Position numbers and translations under genes: made by a program
Notes under the pieces: generated by a model
The model's database searches: none
What the model saw: the letters and a program-made list of their open reading frames with translations, nothing else
What the model was told of the DNA's origin: nothing
Shown: positions 1 through 9,155 of the stretch, piece by piece
Layout: each line of letters opens with the position of its first letter
Numbering within the stretch: position 1 is the first letter of the stretch
Source of the DNA: Bacteroides sp.
GTDB taxonomy: Bacteria; Bacteroidota; Bacteroidia; Bacteroidales; Muribaculaceae
Direction: 5' to 3'
NCBI GenBank assembly: GCA_023663525.1
Contig: JAMPHF010000001.1
Span: 192,088-246,008 of the forward strand
DNA: 53,921 nt

Positions 1-53
1 CCTCAAAGATTGCGTCGCCCTCGGTTTAACTTTTGTTATGAGACACACTCTAA
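1..53 (-). repeat. Edge copy of the AGAGTGTGTCTC dispersed repeat
   Basis: On the minus strand this stretch begins TTAGAGTGTGTCTCA and matches the left end of the repeat at 42426-42478 with about two mismatches over 53 bases, including the unusual stretch GCGACGCAATCTTTGAGG. The copy probably continues to the left, outside the window. The stop codon of the neighbouring symporter gene (50-52) lies within the first bases of the repeat. Confidence 0.75.
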
Positions 54-1432
54 ATGAACTGGCTGACGAGGACAAGAGCAATCAACCCCGGTGCTATCCA
101 TTTGACGATGAATGCGATTAGCCCGAAGGCCCGCGATGTGAGAGTGCCGTTATTGGTAAGTTCGTTTTTGAAGAATTTACGCGGAGCCACCCAACCCATG
201 TAGATGCAGAGGAGTATTCCACCCAATGGAAGCATTATGTTGGTTGCCACGGTGTCGAGAAAATCGAATATCGTCAGTCCGAAAATCTTGAAGTCGCTCC
301 AAGTTCCGACAGACAGCGAGCAGATGGAGCTGAGTATGAAAAGGGGACACACGACGGTGTAGACCGCGCGTCGTCTCGACATCTTGAAATGGCACTCCAT
401 GAACGCCACCGAGACCTCCGCAAGTGAGATGGTGGAAGTGAATGCCGCCACTGACAGCAGCAGGAAGAATAGCGAAGACCAAAAACATGTGCCCCCCATC
501 TGCGCGAATATCTCAGGCAAGGTGATGAACACCAGTGCCGAGCCTGCGAGATTATGGTCGGCGAGACCGAATGTCATGACCGCCGGAAAGATAATGAGAC
601 CCATCAGGATTGCTGTCCCGAGGTCAAGAAGCGAGACGGTGACAGCCGTGCGTGTCAGTTTGGTGTCGGCAGGATAATAGCTTGCGTAAGTGACGAGGAT
701 ACCCATGGCGAGGCTGAGGGAGAAAAAGGACTGACCGAGGGCATTGACTATCGTTTTGGGGCTGAGTGCGGTGAAGTCAGGTTTCAGGAAGAAGGCTATA
801 CCGTCGGCCGCTTTCGGGAGTGTCAGCGATACGCCACAGAAAATCAGGAGCAGAACGAAAAGCACAGGCATCATGATGTTTGACATCTTCTCGATTCCCT
901 TCTGTACGCCTCTCAGAAGCACAAAAAGATTTGCAGCAATCATTATGAACGTCATGACGAGCGGACGGTATGTTCCGGCGATGTATGACTCCATCTTGTG
1001 GCTGAACAGTTGTTCCTCGCCGTCTATTGTGGCGAGGTTCGCGCCGGAAGCATCAGCCGCATACAGGTTGCCGGTGACGGACTGCACGAGATATTCAAGA
1101 GTCCAGCCGGAGACGACCATGTAGAACGACAATATCAGGTATGATGCAAGTATGGCGAGCGCGCCGACCATCCACCATCCCTTTTTATTGGGGGTGACAT
1201 TTCTGAACGCGCCTGTCGCATCAGAGTTCCCTCCGCGTCCGAGTGAAAATTCAGCCGTCATGACCGGGATTCCGAGCAGAAACACGCATAAAATGTAGAT
1301 GAGCAGAAACACCGCTCCACCATTGGCCTGCGTCTCGGCCGGGAAACGCCACACATTGCCCAGTCCTACCGCCGACCCGACTGTCGCAGCGATGAGACCT
1401 ATCCTGGATCCGAATTTTGCTTTTTGTGACAT
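50..1432 (-). CDS. Sodium:neurotransmitter symporter (SNF/NSS family) transporter
   Basis: A 460-residue integral membrane protein of the NSS family, which imports amino acids or related amines with Na+. The N-terminus carries the family signature: GSRIGLIAATVGSAVGLGNV followed by WRFP, the Na+ and substrate site in the unwound first helix. Some eleven to twelve hydrophobic segments follow, the usual number for bacterial LeuT-like members. The start is the ATG at 1432 (MSQKAKFGSRIGL); a longer frame to 1501 would overlap the preceding gene and has no family counterpart. It lies 4 bp behind a Crp/Fnr regulator and is probably cotranscribed with it. The substrate cannot be read from sequence. 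Confidence 0.93.
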   Translation of the reverse strand: MSQKAKFGSRIGLIAATVGSAVGLGNVWRFPAETQANGGAVFLLIYILCVFLLGIPVMTAEFSLGRGGNSDATGAFRNVTPNKKGWWMVGALAILASYLILSFYMVVSGWTLEYLVQSVTGNLYAADASGANLATIDGEEQLFSHKMESYIAGTYRPLVMTFIMIAANLFVLLRGVQKGIEKMSNIMMPVLFVLLLIFCGVSLTLPKAADGIAFFLKPDFTALSPKTIVNALGQSFFSLSLAMGILVTYASYYPADTKLTRTAVTVSLLDLGTAILMGLIIFPAVMTFGLADHNLAGSALVFITLPEIFAQMGGTCFWSSLFFLLLSVAAFTSTISLAEVSVAFMECHFKMSRRRAVYTVVCPLFILSSICSLSVGTWSDFKIFGLTIFDFLDTVATNIMLPLGGILLCIYMGWVAPRKFFKNELTNNGTLTSRAFGLIAFIVKWIAPGLIALVLVSQFI

Positions 1433-1436
1433 GCGA

Positions 1437-2138
1437 TCAGCCGAATTTGGATATTTTGCGTAACAATGGCTCGTTGAGAATTTTGATCTTGCGTCCGTCA
1501 ACGACTATTATTTTCTCGCTTCCGAAGTTTGACAGGGTGCGGATGGCGTTTGACGTTGTCATGTTTGAAAGATTTGCAAGATCCTCGCGGGCCATGTATA
1601 TCTTCAGAGTCATGTTGTCGGAATCCTCATATCCATAGTTGTCGCGCAAGACAAGCAGAGCTTCGGCGAGACGGGCACGGATGTGCTTTTGCGTCAGATT
1701 GACAATCTTCGTATCAGAATTTCCGAGATTATGCGACAGCTCATGGATGAAAAACATTGCCAATCGGTTGTTTTTCTTAATCAAATCTTCCACAAGATTC
1801 ATAGGCAAGGTCCCCAACACGGATTCTTCAAGGGTTGCGGCACTTGAGACGTAATGCTCACCGGCAAAATATGCGCGATAGCCGAAATATTGCCCGGGAT
1901 TGACAAGACGAAGAATCTGGACGCGACCGCCGACACCGTCCTTGTATTTTTTTACCTTACCTTCAATGAGTGCCCACAGATATTCAGGCTCATCGCCTTC
2001 AGCATATATTATTTTGTTTTTCTTGTAATTGTGGACTGCAAAATTATCAATCAGGAGACGCTTCTCTTCATTCGTGAGAAGGTCCCAAATCTCTGTCAGT
2101 TCTTCAGTAAGGATCTTATCTATTGTACTTTTAATCAT
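1437..2138 (-). CDS. Crp/Fnr family transcriptional regulator
   Basis: A 233-residue protein with an N-terminal cyclic-nucleotide-binding-like beta-roll (about residues 20-130, e.g. NKIIYAEGDEPEYLWALIEG) and a C-terminal winged helix (about 150-225). The recognition-helix region is MAREDLANLSNMTTSNAIRTL. There are no clustered cysteines, so an Fnr-type FeS sensor is unlikely; the ligand is unknown. The gene ends 4 bp before the symporter start, so the pair may form a regulator-transporter unit. A TAATTTTG -7-like element lies on the minus strand at 2172-2179. Confidence 0.9.
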   Translation of the reverse strand: MIKSTIDKILTEELTEIWDLLTNEEKRLLIDNFAVHNYKKNKIIYAEGDEPEYLWALIEGKVKKYKDGVGGRVQILRLVNPGQYFGYRAYFAGEHYVSSAATLEESVLGTLPMNLVEDLIKKNNRLAMFFIHELSHNLGNSDTKIVNLTQKHIRARLAEALLVLRDNYGYEDSDNMTLKIYMAREDLANLSNMTTSNAIRTLSNFGSEKIIVVDGRKIKILNEPLLRKISKFG

Positions 2139-2171
2139 GACTTGTGCCGTGCAGCTATGTTATAGAGCATA

Positions 2172-2179
2172 CAAAATTA
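2172..2179 (-). promoter_or_regulatory. -7 element for the Crp/Fnr gene
   Basis: TAATTTTG on the minus strand, 34 bp before the start codon, matches the Bacteroidota -7 consensus TAnnTTTG. No convincing -33 TTTG is seen at the expected distance. The rest of the 2139-2447 gap holds only the hairpin at 2378-2429. Confidence 0.5.
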
Positions 2180-2377
2180 CCAACTTAAAATGACAATAAA
2201 CGCAGATATAGGTTAAAAAAACTTAATTATTGGATTTTATCGTCAATGAATAGTGGCATTTTTGTGGCAATATGCAGGTTGGAATCAAAAAATCCTTACT
2301 ATTTGCTGCCAATCGGTAGGATCATCTGCCGGAAGAGGGGGGACAAGGTCAAGAGGGACAGAGGGGAGATAATTTTA

Positions 2378-2429
2378 TGTTTTCCCTGAAAAAGCTGACT
2401 GTGAACAGTCAGCTTTTTCAGGGAAAACA
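2378..2429. terminator. Perfect 23-bp hairpin after the tolC-like gene
   Basis: Two 23-base arms (2378-2400 and 2407-2429) are exact reverse complements around the 6-base loop GTGAAC. It starts 19 bp after the stop of the TolC-like gene, where the export operon should end. The tract AAAAAGC/GCTTTTT lies inside the stem, and no clear U-run follows on either strand. An intrinsic terminator or transcript-end stabiliser is the simplest reading; the stem is unusually long and perfect. Confidence 0.65.
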
Positions 2430-2447
2430 GTTGCTGAATCATAAAAG

Positions 2448-3743
2448 TTAATGACGGTTGTAGAACTGCAGCACGCGGTTGCGCAGGATCAGCTCATATT
2501 TTGCCTGTACCTGCTGGGCGAGGGTAGTGATATAGTCCGACCGTGTCTGTTCCCATTCGGTGGCGTTGGCCTTGCCGTAGGTATATTTCTCTGTCATGGC
2601 GTCCAGAGCTGCTTTTGAGGCTTCGACCGCAATTTTTCCGGCTTCATATTTCTTTTCAGCCCCAAGAGCCTGCTGATAGGCGAGACGGATAGCTTTATGC
2701 AGATCACTCTCCTGTTGCTCAAGTTGGATTTGGGCAGAGAGTTTCCTTATTTTTGCCTGACGGATTTGGTTGCGGGTTGAGAAGGCGTCGAAAATGGGGA
2801 TATTGAGTGAGAAACCTATGTTTTTTGAAAAATTGTCACGCATCTGTGAGCCGAACGATTTGCCGTTCTCACCTGACACCGTGTAGTAGCTGCTTCCGAG
2901 TCCGGCATTGAAACTGAGAGTCGGGATGTAGCCGCTTTTGGCAAGAGTAATGCTTTCATCTGCCACTTTTATGCTTTGGCGGGCAGCGCGGAGGGCAGGA
3001 TAGTTTGCGAGGGCATTGTTATAGACATCCTCGGCGTTCAGCAGTGCCAACGATTCGTCATCGATAGGCTCGACATCGAAATCATCGACATCGTTCAGTT
3101 CAAGGAGTTTTGCAAGCTCGATGATTGACGTGCGGTAATCGTTTTCGGAATTTACAACCTGAAGTTCGCTCTGTGCGACCTGGGCTTTAGCCTGAATGAC
3201 ATCCACCTCCGGCACTTTGCCGCCTTCGAGGAGGACGCGCTGCCGGTCGAGCTGCACGTTGGACAGCCGCAGTTGTTCGCGGCTCACCTCAAGCAGTTCT
3301 TTGTTGAACAGCACCTGAAGATAGGCGGTGATGACGCTAAGGCGCACTTCATCGCGCGATGCCTCCGCCTGTTTTTCAGCAAGGCTGAGATTCGCTTTTG
3401 AATAGCGGAGCTGGCGGATGTTGCGCAACCCTTGGAACAGAGGCAGTGACATGCTTGCATTCCATGAAAACATGGAGGTGTTGCGGTTGGCATAGGTGTT
3501 GGCCGATGTCAGTCCTCTACCGAAGTCCCAGCTCTGTCCGGCTCTGGCGGAAAGTTGTGGCAGGAATCCGTCTTTTGCTTCAGTGACGGACTGCTCACCT
3601 TGGAGTATGTTGACTTCGGCTGTTTTGATGTTGAGATTATGGCTGATGGCGTAGTTCAGGCAACTGTCGAGGCTCCAGGGTGCGGCAGTCATTATGCCCC
3701 CTGCGGCGATCGCAGTGAATAGAAATATGATTAAGCGTCTCAT
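2448..3743 (-). CDS. TolC family outer membrane efflux protein
   Basis: A 431-residue protein with an N-terminal signal peptide (about residues 1-20, ending AAGGIMTAAPW) and two outer-membrane-efflux repeats made of long helices, for example the stretch from NLSLAEKQAEASRDEVRL onward. It would form the outer-membrane/periplasmic channel of a tripartite exporter. Its start overlaps the end of the adaptor gene by 4 bp (ATGA), so the two are translationally coupled. It is the last gene of the operon ATPase - permease - permease - adaptor - channel. Confidence 0.93.
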   Translation of the reverse strand: MRRLIIFLFTAIAAGGIMTAAPWSLDSCLNYAISHNLNIKTAEVNILQGEQSVTEAKDGFLPQLSARAGQSWDFGRGLTSANTYANRNTSMFSWNASMSLPLFQGLRNIRQLRYSKANLSLAEKQAEASRDEVRLSVITAYLQVLFNKELLEVSREQLRLSNVQLDRQRVLLEGGKVPEVDVIQAKAQVAQSELQVVNSENDYRTSIIELAKLLELNDVDDFDVEPIDDESLALLNAEDVYNNALANYPALRAARQSIKVADESITLAKSGYIPTLSFNAGLGSSYYTVSGENGKSFGSQMRDNFSKNIGFSLNIPIFDAFSTRNQIRQAKIRKLSAQIQLEQQESDLHKAIRLAYQQALGAEKKYEAGKIAVEASKAALDAMTEKYTYGKANATEWEQTRSDYITTLAQQVQAKYELILRNRVLQFYNRH

Positions 3744-4852
3744 TTCTTGAAATTGTTTTTCTTGACAGGTGCTCCGCGAAGTTTCATTGTTTCAGTCACA
3801 CCCTCCTTGACTTGGATGTTTATGCCATCGGATGTGCCGGTGGTGATTGCTCTGCGTTCAAATTTCTGCTCCGGGACGCTGTCGGTCATGACGTAGACGA
3901 ATGTGCTGTCGCCGACCCATTCGATGACGCTCTCGGGGATGGTGAGAGCATCGTCGGCTTTGCTGAGATTGACGGTGGCATTTGCACTGTAACCTGCGCG
4001 CAGATGGTCGCCGGAGGGAACGTTTATGGCTGCTTTTATTTCAAACGTGTTTGCGCCGTTTGTCTCAGTGCCTTTCGGTGCGATCATTTCAATCACTGCA
4101 TCAAGTTTCAGGTCGGGCAGTGCGCCGATGGATATTGTCATGGGTTGCCCGACTGTGAGCAGTCCTACTTCAGTCTCATCGACTTTCCCCTCAAAAATGA
4201 GGTTGTTCATGTCGGCTACGGTTGCGATTGTCGTACCATCGTTCATGGTATTGGCCTGGATAACCGAACTTCCGACCTTCACGGGGACATCAAGTACCAA
4301 GCCTGTGATGGTGGCGCGTACGAGTGTGTTGCTCTCCTTTGCGTTTGTCTTCGACACACCCTCCTTGACGATTGAATAGGCATCCTCGGCGGCGTCAAGC
4401 TCAGCCTTGGCCTGTGCGAGAGCAGTCTGTGTGGTCTCGAACTCTTCTCTGCTGATGACTTTTTTGTCATAGAGAAGTTTGTTGCGCTCGTGTTTGACCT
4501 TTGCATCCTCAAGGTTTATTTTTGCAGTGTTGATTCGCGATAGAGCCGATGATAGCTGCCCTTCGTCCGGCACGACCTTGATTTTAGCCACTATGTCGCC
4601 CACCTGTACCATATCGCCTTCCTCGACATTGATTTCGGAGATGATACCTGATACCTGAGGTTTGATTTCAATTTCGTCACGCGGTTCAATTTTGCCTGTC
4701 AGCACAGTGTTGCGTTCAATCGAGCCTACGTATGGGCTGACGAGTTCAAACGTTTCTTTTTCTGGACGTGATTTGATGAAAAGGTAGACGAATGCTCCGA
4801 TGAATATGGCAGCAACCGCACACCACATAAAAATCCGCAAAAATTTCTTCAT
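3740..4852 (-). CDS. HlyD/MacA-type periplasmic adaptor (membrane fusion protein)
   Basis: A 370-residue adaptor anchored by one N-terminal transmembrane helix (about residues 8-26). It carries a biotinyl-lipoyl-like half-motif (GIISEINVEEGDMVQVGDIV), a coiled-coil hairpin (about 110-165), a second lipoyl half and beta-barrel domains. In MacA-type systems this protein links the inner-membrane ABC transporter to the TolC channel. Both partners are encoded next to it: two permeases upstream and the channel, overlapping by 4 bp, downstream. The exported substrate is not evident. Confidence 0.93.
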   Translation of the reverse strand: MKKFLRIFMWCAVAAIFIGAFVYLFIKSRPEKETFELVSPYVGSIERNTVLTGKIEPRDEIEIKPQVSGIISEINVEEGDMVQVGDIVAKIKVVPDEGQLSSALSRINTAKINLEDAKVKHERNKLLYDKKVISREEFETTQTALAQAKAELDAAEDAYSIVKEGVSKTNAKESNTLVRATITGLVLDVPVKVGSSVIQANTMNDGTTIATVADMNNLIFEGKVDETEVGLLTVGQPMTISIGALPDLKLDAVIEMIAPKGTETNGANTFEIKAAINVPSGDHLRAGYSANATVNLSKADDALTIPESVIEWVGDSTFVYVMTDSVPEQKFERRAITTGTSDGINIQVKEGVTETMKLRGAPVKKNNFKK

Positions 4853-4908
4853 TGGTTGATTATGATTATGTTGATTATTTTCTCCATTTCTTTCGCTGAG
4901 ATATATTC

Positions 4909-6153
4909 TTATTTGTCGCTGAGAGCCTCAATCGGCTTGATTCTCATTGCCTTCACCGCAGGGATGAGTCCGGCAGCAGTACCGAGAATCAGGAATGTGG
5001 AGAGGATATATACAGCCTGCATGAATGTCAGTTGAAAGGCTATGACACCGCGCTCATCGGCGAACGCATATTCCGCGCCTGCGAGCAGAATCACAGCGAA
5101 GCATATTCCGGCAATGCCGGCGATGGTTGTCAGCACCATACTTTCGGAAAGGATTTGAATGATTATGTCGCGCGGTTTTGCTCCTATGGCGCGCCGGATA
5201 CCTATCTCATGGGTGCGCTCACGCACAATGATCCACATGATGTTGCCGACTCCGATTATACCCGACAGCAGTGTGCCGACCCCGACAATAAGGGCGAGGA
5301 TGGATATGCCGAGGAAAACGTTATCAACCATCTCGAATTTTTCAGATACGTCGAAGAAGAACATTGCGCCGGGATCATCCGGAGCTATCGGATGGTTGCG
5401 GGCCACTATTCGCCGGACAGTACTCTCATAGTCGCCCGGCGCGTAACCGCTTTTGAGGGTCATCATGAACATGCCGATCTTCTTGCCGAGGTTATAGTTG
5501 GCTCGCATCGAGTTGTAGGGGATGATGATTGATTCGTCAAGTTCTGCACCCATGCTGATTTCCGATGTCTGTCCGGCTATTCCGACCACCTTATAGTATA
5601 TGCCGTTGAGCGAGATTTCTTTTCCTATACCCGATTCGTTGCCGAAAAGTTCGTCGGCAGCCTTCTTCCCGACCACGCAGACTTTGCGCAGACGATTGTT
5701 GTCGGCCTCGTTGATGAAACGTCCTTCATACATTTTCGGGATGAAGATTTTGTCATAATCGCTTTCAACACCTGTCAGCATGGCGTTTGTGCTTTTCTGC
5801 CCATAGAGCGCGTTGGCCCACAGGTTGTTGACAGCCGATGATGATTCTATCTCCGGGATGGCGCGGCGTATGCCGATGACATCGTTCATGTCGAGCTCAA
5901 GAGCCATGCCTTTGTTGAAACCTGCATACGGTTTGGTGGTACGTCCCGGGAACACGATTGCCACATTTGTCGCGAAGCCCTCGAAATTGCGCCCCATGAA
6001 ACTTTTTAATCCCTTGGATCCGCCGATGAGCATTGCGAGTATGGCCGTACCCCAGAAGATACCGAAAGCGGTCATGAAGGTGCGTGTCTTGTTCTGCGCG
6101 AGTGTGGTGCCGATTTCGCGCCAGTTTTCTATGTCGAAGATTGGATTTTTCAT
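4909..6153 (-). CDS. ABC transporter permease, MacB/FtsX type (second of pair)
   Basis: A 414-residue permease with the MacB layout: one N-terminal transmembrane helix (about residues 25-45), a periplasmic MacB-PCD core domain (about 50-270), then three transmembrane helices in an FtsX domain. The signature RERTHEIGIRRAIGAKPRDI before the second helix is typical. It follows the sister permease by 25 bp. The two differ enough in sequence to suggest a heterodimer rather than a recent duplication. Confidence 0.93.
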   Translation of the reverse strand: MKNPIFDIENWREIGTTLAQNKTRTFMTAFGIFWGTAILAMLIGGSKGLKSFMGRNFEGFATNVAIVFPGRTTKPYAGFNKGMALELDMNDVIGIRRAIPEIESSSAVNNLWANALYGQKSTNAMLTGVESDYDKIFIPKMYEGRFINEADNNRLRKVCVVGKKAADELFGNESGIGKEISLNGIYYKVVGIAGQTSEISMGAELDESIIIPYNSMRANYNLGKKIGMFMMTLKSGYAPGDYESTVRRIVARNHPIAPDDPGAMFFFDVSEKFEMVDNVFLGISILALIVGVGTLLSGIIGVGNIMWIIVRERTHEIGIRRAIGAKPRDIIIQILSESMVLTTIAGIAGICFAVILLAGAEYAFADERGVIAFQLTFMQAVYILSTFLILGTAAGLIPAVKAMRIKPIEALSDK

Positions 6154-6178
6154 TGAAGGAAGTCAGTATTTTCTTATA

Positions 6179-7399
6179 CTATTCATCGCGCAGGGCTTCG
6201 ACCGGCTTGATTTTAAGTGATTTCATTGCGGGGAAAAGTCCGGCGAGCGCACCGGCTATAATCAGGACCACCGTCACCTGTATGGCAATCGATATATCGA
6301 CCGTCGGATCCTTTAGCGGTGAGTTGCCATTGGCAAGTATAGCCCCGATTCCTTCCGCGACAAGCATACCGCTTACTATCCCGACATAGCCGAATATGGT
6401 CGTGATGGCCACACTCTCAAGGATTATCTGCCTGAGTATGCTGCGTGGCTTTGCGCCTATGGCTCTGCGCACACCGATTTCGTGGGTACGTTCACGGACT
6501 GATACGAACATGATATTGCTAACCCCGACAATGCCCGAGAGCATGGTCAACAATCCGATGATCCATACGGCTATTCCTATTGCTCCCATGGCGGTGGATG
6601 TCTTCAGATAGTCCGAGAAACGGTTCCATATCCATAGTGAGCCGCTGTCATCTTCAGCAAATGTGTGCTGACGGCTGAGGGTGGAACGGAAACTCTTTTC
6701 TGCGTCCTCGCTTTCTTCAAGTGTCGTTACGCCGTCGAGCTTCACGGTGATGTTGTTGACATTGTCCGAGCCACCGCTCATGGCGCGTGCAGTAGTGTAG
6801 GGGATATACGTGTCACGTCTCCATTCCTGACGGTATGTCCCGACGATGGTGAATGACAGGTCGCTTATCTTGACAAGTTGACCGATGGGATTTTTCTTTG
6901 CAAAGAGTGTCCTGGCCGACTCCTCGTTGAGCACGGCAACTCTGCGGCCTTGATTGATGTCATTCTGATTGATGAAACGTCCCTCCACGAGATCCAGGCC
7001 GCTGTTGCGGAGTTCGGAGGGATATACACCACGGTAGCCGTCGGTGAGGTAGTCGTCGGGGCTTGTGACTTTGGCTGTGTCATTCGATATCTGCGCCGTG
7101 ACTTCGGAAAGCACATTGGCATCCTGCGATGCAATGACTGCGAGGTCAGCATCCTTGAGCTGGATGCGTCTGTTTTCCTTCAGACCTTTGTAGGCTTTCT
7201 GTGCAAAACCGCCACGGATGGACACCGTCTCCGAATCGCGCTGATTGAACATCTCCTCCATGCCGTTGATGAGTCCACGCGACACACTGAGCAGGACAAT
7301 CAACAGGAATATACCCCACGACACGGCAAACCCGGTGAGGGCAGTGCGCAGCTTATTGTTGCGCAGGGTGGCCATGATTTCACTTGCAAGATCAAACAT
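6179..7399 (-). CDS. ABC transporter permease, MacB/FtsX type (first of pair)
   Basis: A 406-residue paralogue of the next gene, with the same architecture: N-terminal helix (FAVSWGIFLLIVLLSVSRGL), periplasmic MacB-PCD domain, FtsX domain with RERTHEIGVRRAIGAKPRSI, and a C-terminal pair of helices. It begins 27 bp after the ATPase gene. Such permeases do not form a pore; they transmit ATPase motion to the periplasmic adaptor. Confidence 0.93.
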   Translation of the reverse strand: MFDLASEIMATLRNNKLRTALTGFAVSWGIFLLIVLLSVSRGLINGMEEMFNQRDSETVSIRGGFAQKAYKGLKENRRIQLKDADLAVIASQDANVLSEVTAQISNDTAKVTSPDDYLTDGYRGVYPSELRNSGLDLVEGRFINQNDINQGRRVAVLNEESARTLFAKKNPIGQLVKISDLSFTIVGTYRQEWRRDTYIPYTTARAMSGGSDNVNNITVKLDGVTTLEESEDAEKSFRSTLSRQHTFAEDDSGSLWIWNRFSDYLKTSTAMGAIGIAVWIIGLLTMLSGIVGVSNIMFVSVRERTHEIGVRRAIGAKPRSILRQIILESVAITTIFGYVGIVSGMLVAEGIGAILANGNSPLKDPTVDISIAIQVTVVLIIAGALAGLFPAMKSLKIKPVEALRDE

Positions 7400-7426
7400 T
7401 ATCGTTAGCTGTAACTCGATTGGACA

Positions 7427-8089
7427 TTATGATACGATTCGACCGTCGGCTATACGGATGATGCGGTTTGTCTGCTCGCCGACACCGGGATCGTGGGTCA
7501 CTATGACAATTGTCATGCCTTCTGCATTAAGATCGCGGAACACCTGCATCACCTCTCGCGATGTCTTTGAGTCGAGTGCGCCGGTCGGTTCGTCGGCAAG
7601 GATAATCGAGGGCTGAGTGATGAGGGCGCGGGCGATTGCCACACGCTGTTTCTGTCCGCCCGAAAGCTCACTCGGAAGGTGGGTCGCACGGTCGGCCATG
7701 CCCATGCGTTCAAGTTGCTCCATGGCGAGTTTGTTGCGCTGACGGCGAGAGACACCACGGTAGAACAGCGGAAGGGCCACATTTTCAAGCGCATTTTTGT
7801 AGTTAATCAGGTTGAATGACTGAAAGACGAAACCAATCATGTAGTTGCGCAGGTCGGCTGCTTTGTTCTCGCTGAGATTCTTAATCAACACACCGTCGAG
7901 ATAGTACTCGCCTGAATCATAATTGTCGAGTATACCGAGGATGTTGAGGAGAGTGGATTTTCCCGAGCCTGATGCCCCCATGATGGATACGAGTTCACCC
8001 TTTTCAATCGACAGGTTGATATCCTTGAGCACATGTAGCGGCACCACTCCGGGATATGATTTATTTACATCTTTTAAGTTAATTATCAT
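7427..8089 (-). CDS. ABC transporter ATP-binding protein, MacB/LolD type
   Basis: A 220-residue ATPase with all motifs intact: Walker A GASGSGKS (38-45), Q-loop Q90, signature LSGGQ (142-146), Walker B IILADE (162-167) and H-loop H199. It heads the operon, and the genes behind it are permease, permease, adaptor and channel. The product is therefore the motor of a MacAB-TolC-like exporter rather than LolD. A TACTTTTG -7-like element lies on the minus strand at 8169-8176. Confidence 0.95.
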   Translation of the reverse strand: MIINLKDVNKSYPGVVPLHVLKDINLSIEKGELVSIMGASGSGKSTLLNILGILDNYDSGEYYLDGVLIKNLSENKAADLRNYMIGFVFQSFNLINYKNALENVALPLFYRGVSRRQRNKLAMEQLERMGMADRATHLPSELSGGQKQRVAIARALITQPSIILADEPTGALDSKTSREVMQVFRDLNAEGMTIVIVTHDPGVGEQTNRIIRIADGRIVS

Positions 8090-8168
8090 AAGACTGTATT
8101 TACACTTAGAGACTGTTTAATAGTGGAAGAATCAGTTTCGCATATCTGTCATGCTATTGGATTAGACG

Positions 8169-8228
8169 CAAAAGTAGTTAAATAGTTACATTAATTGTAC
8201 AAAAAAATCTTATTAATCCTTAACTTTG
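8169..8228. promoter_or_regulatory. Divergent promoters: export operon (-) and exonuclease III (+)
   Basis: Two Bacteroidota -7 elements face away from each other: TACTTTTG on the minus strand (8169-8176) for the ABC operon and TAACTTTG on the plus strand (8221-8228) for the exonuclease gene. Possible -33 TTTG/TTG elements overlap around 8195-8203, 23 bp from each -7, slightly longer than the usual 19-21. Confidence 0.55.
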
Positions 8229-8264
8229 CAGCTATCATCAAGTAAACACAATAAAAATAGGGAA

Positions 8265-9023
8265 ATGAAATTCGTATCGTGGAACGTCAACGGTCTTCGT
8301 GCCGTGTGCGGCAAAGGATTCAACGACATATTCTCAGCCATGGATGCTGATTTTTTCTGTCTGCAAGAGACAAAGCTGAGTCCCGGTGCTCTTGAACTGG
8401 AGTTTGATGGCTATCACTCCTACTGGAATCTCGCTGACCGGAAGGGGTATTCCGGGACGGCGATCTATACCCGCCATGAGCCGAAAAATGTGACTTATGG
8501 CATCGGGGTGGAGGAGCATGACCATGAAGGACGTGTCATCACCCTCGATATGGGCGAGTACTACCTCGTGACAGTCTACACACCAAATTCTCAAGGCGAG
8601 CTTGCGCGTCTGCCTTACAGGATGGAGTGGGAGAGTGCTTTCCGCGATTATGTCGGGAAGCTCGATGCGGAGAAGCCTGTGGTGATTTGCGGTGACATGA
8701 ACGTAGCTCATAAGGAGATCGACCTGAAGAATCCGGCCGCCAATCGCCGTAACGCCGGATTCACCGACGAGGAACGTGGAGAGTTCGGTAAATTGCTCGA
8801 ACAAGGTTTTGTCGATACGTTCCGGGCCATACATCCCGATTTGGAGGATGCCTACACATGGTGGAGCTACCGTGCCCGCAGCCGCGAGAAAAATGTCGGG
8901 TGGCGCATCGATTATTTTCTTGTCAGCAATCGCCTCGCTGACCGTATAGAGGATGCGAATATCCGTGGCGACATTTTCGGCTCGGACCACTGCCCGATAG
9001 AACTCCTGCTTGATTTCAAGTAG
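8265..9023 (+). CDS. xth: Exodeoxyribonuclease III / AP endonuclease (XthA-like)
   Basis: A 252-residue exonuclease-endonuclease-phosphatase fold enzyme that cuts DNA at abasic sites in base-excision repair. Visible motifs, in order, are NVNGLR, the metal-binding glutamate in LQETKL, the VYTPN stretch, GDMNVAHKEIDL, WRIDYFL and the C-terminal SDHCPI with the catalytic histidine. The ATG at 8265 is chosen because it gives the family's usual MKFVSWNVNG start. An upstream in-frame start at 8226 would overlap the TAACTTTG promoter element at 8221-8228. Confidence 0.96.
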   Translation: MKFVSWNVNGLRAVCGKGFNDIFSAMDADFFCLQETKLSPGALELEFDGYHSYWNLADRKGYSGTAIYTRHEPKNVTYGIGVEEHDHEGRVITLDMGEYYLVTVYTPNSQGELARLPYRMEWESAFRDYVGKLDAEKPVVICGDMNVAHKEIDLKNPAANRRNAGFTDEERGEFGKLLEQGFVDTFRAIHPDLEDAYTWWSYRARSREKNVGWRIDYFLVSNRLADRIEDANIRGDIFGSDHCPIELLLDFK

Positions 9024-9094
9024 CCTTCCGGCTTGTGTGGATTATCGAGGAAGTGTCAACAAAACAAAAACAATTGTAATCATTCACAAAATAA

Positions 9095-9125
9095 TTGCAT
9101 TTCAATCATCTACATGCTAATTTTG
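9095..9125 (+). promoter_or_regulatory. Promoter of the TonB-like gene
   Basis: TTG (9095-9097), a 20-bp spacer, then TAATTTTG (9118-9125) match the Bacteroidota promoter. The predicted start of transcription lies between this and the ATG at 9156, supporting that start codon over longer frames. Confidence 0.6.
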
Positions 9126-9155
9126 TCGCAAAATGATACTTTCTTAATATCCATC

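Noticed and set aside
3812..4375. 187-codon frame on the plus strand opposite the adaptor gene
   Set aside because: Antisense shadow of a clear HlyD-type protein; Cys-rich composition with no domain.
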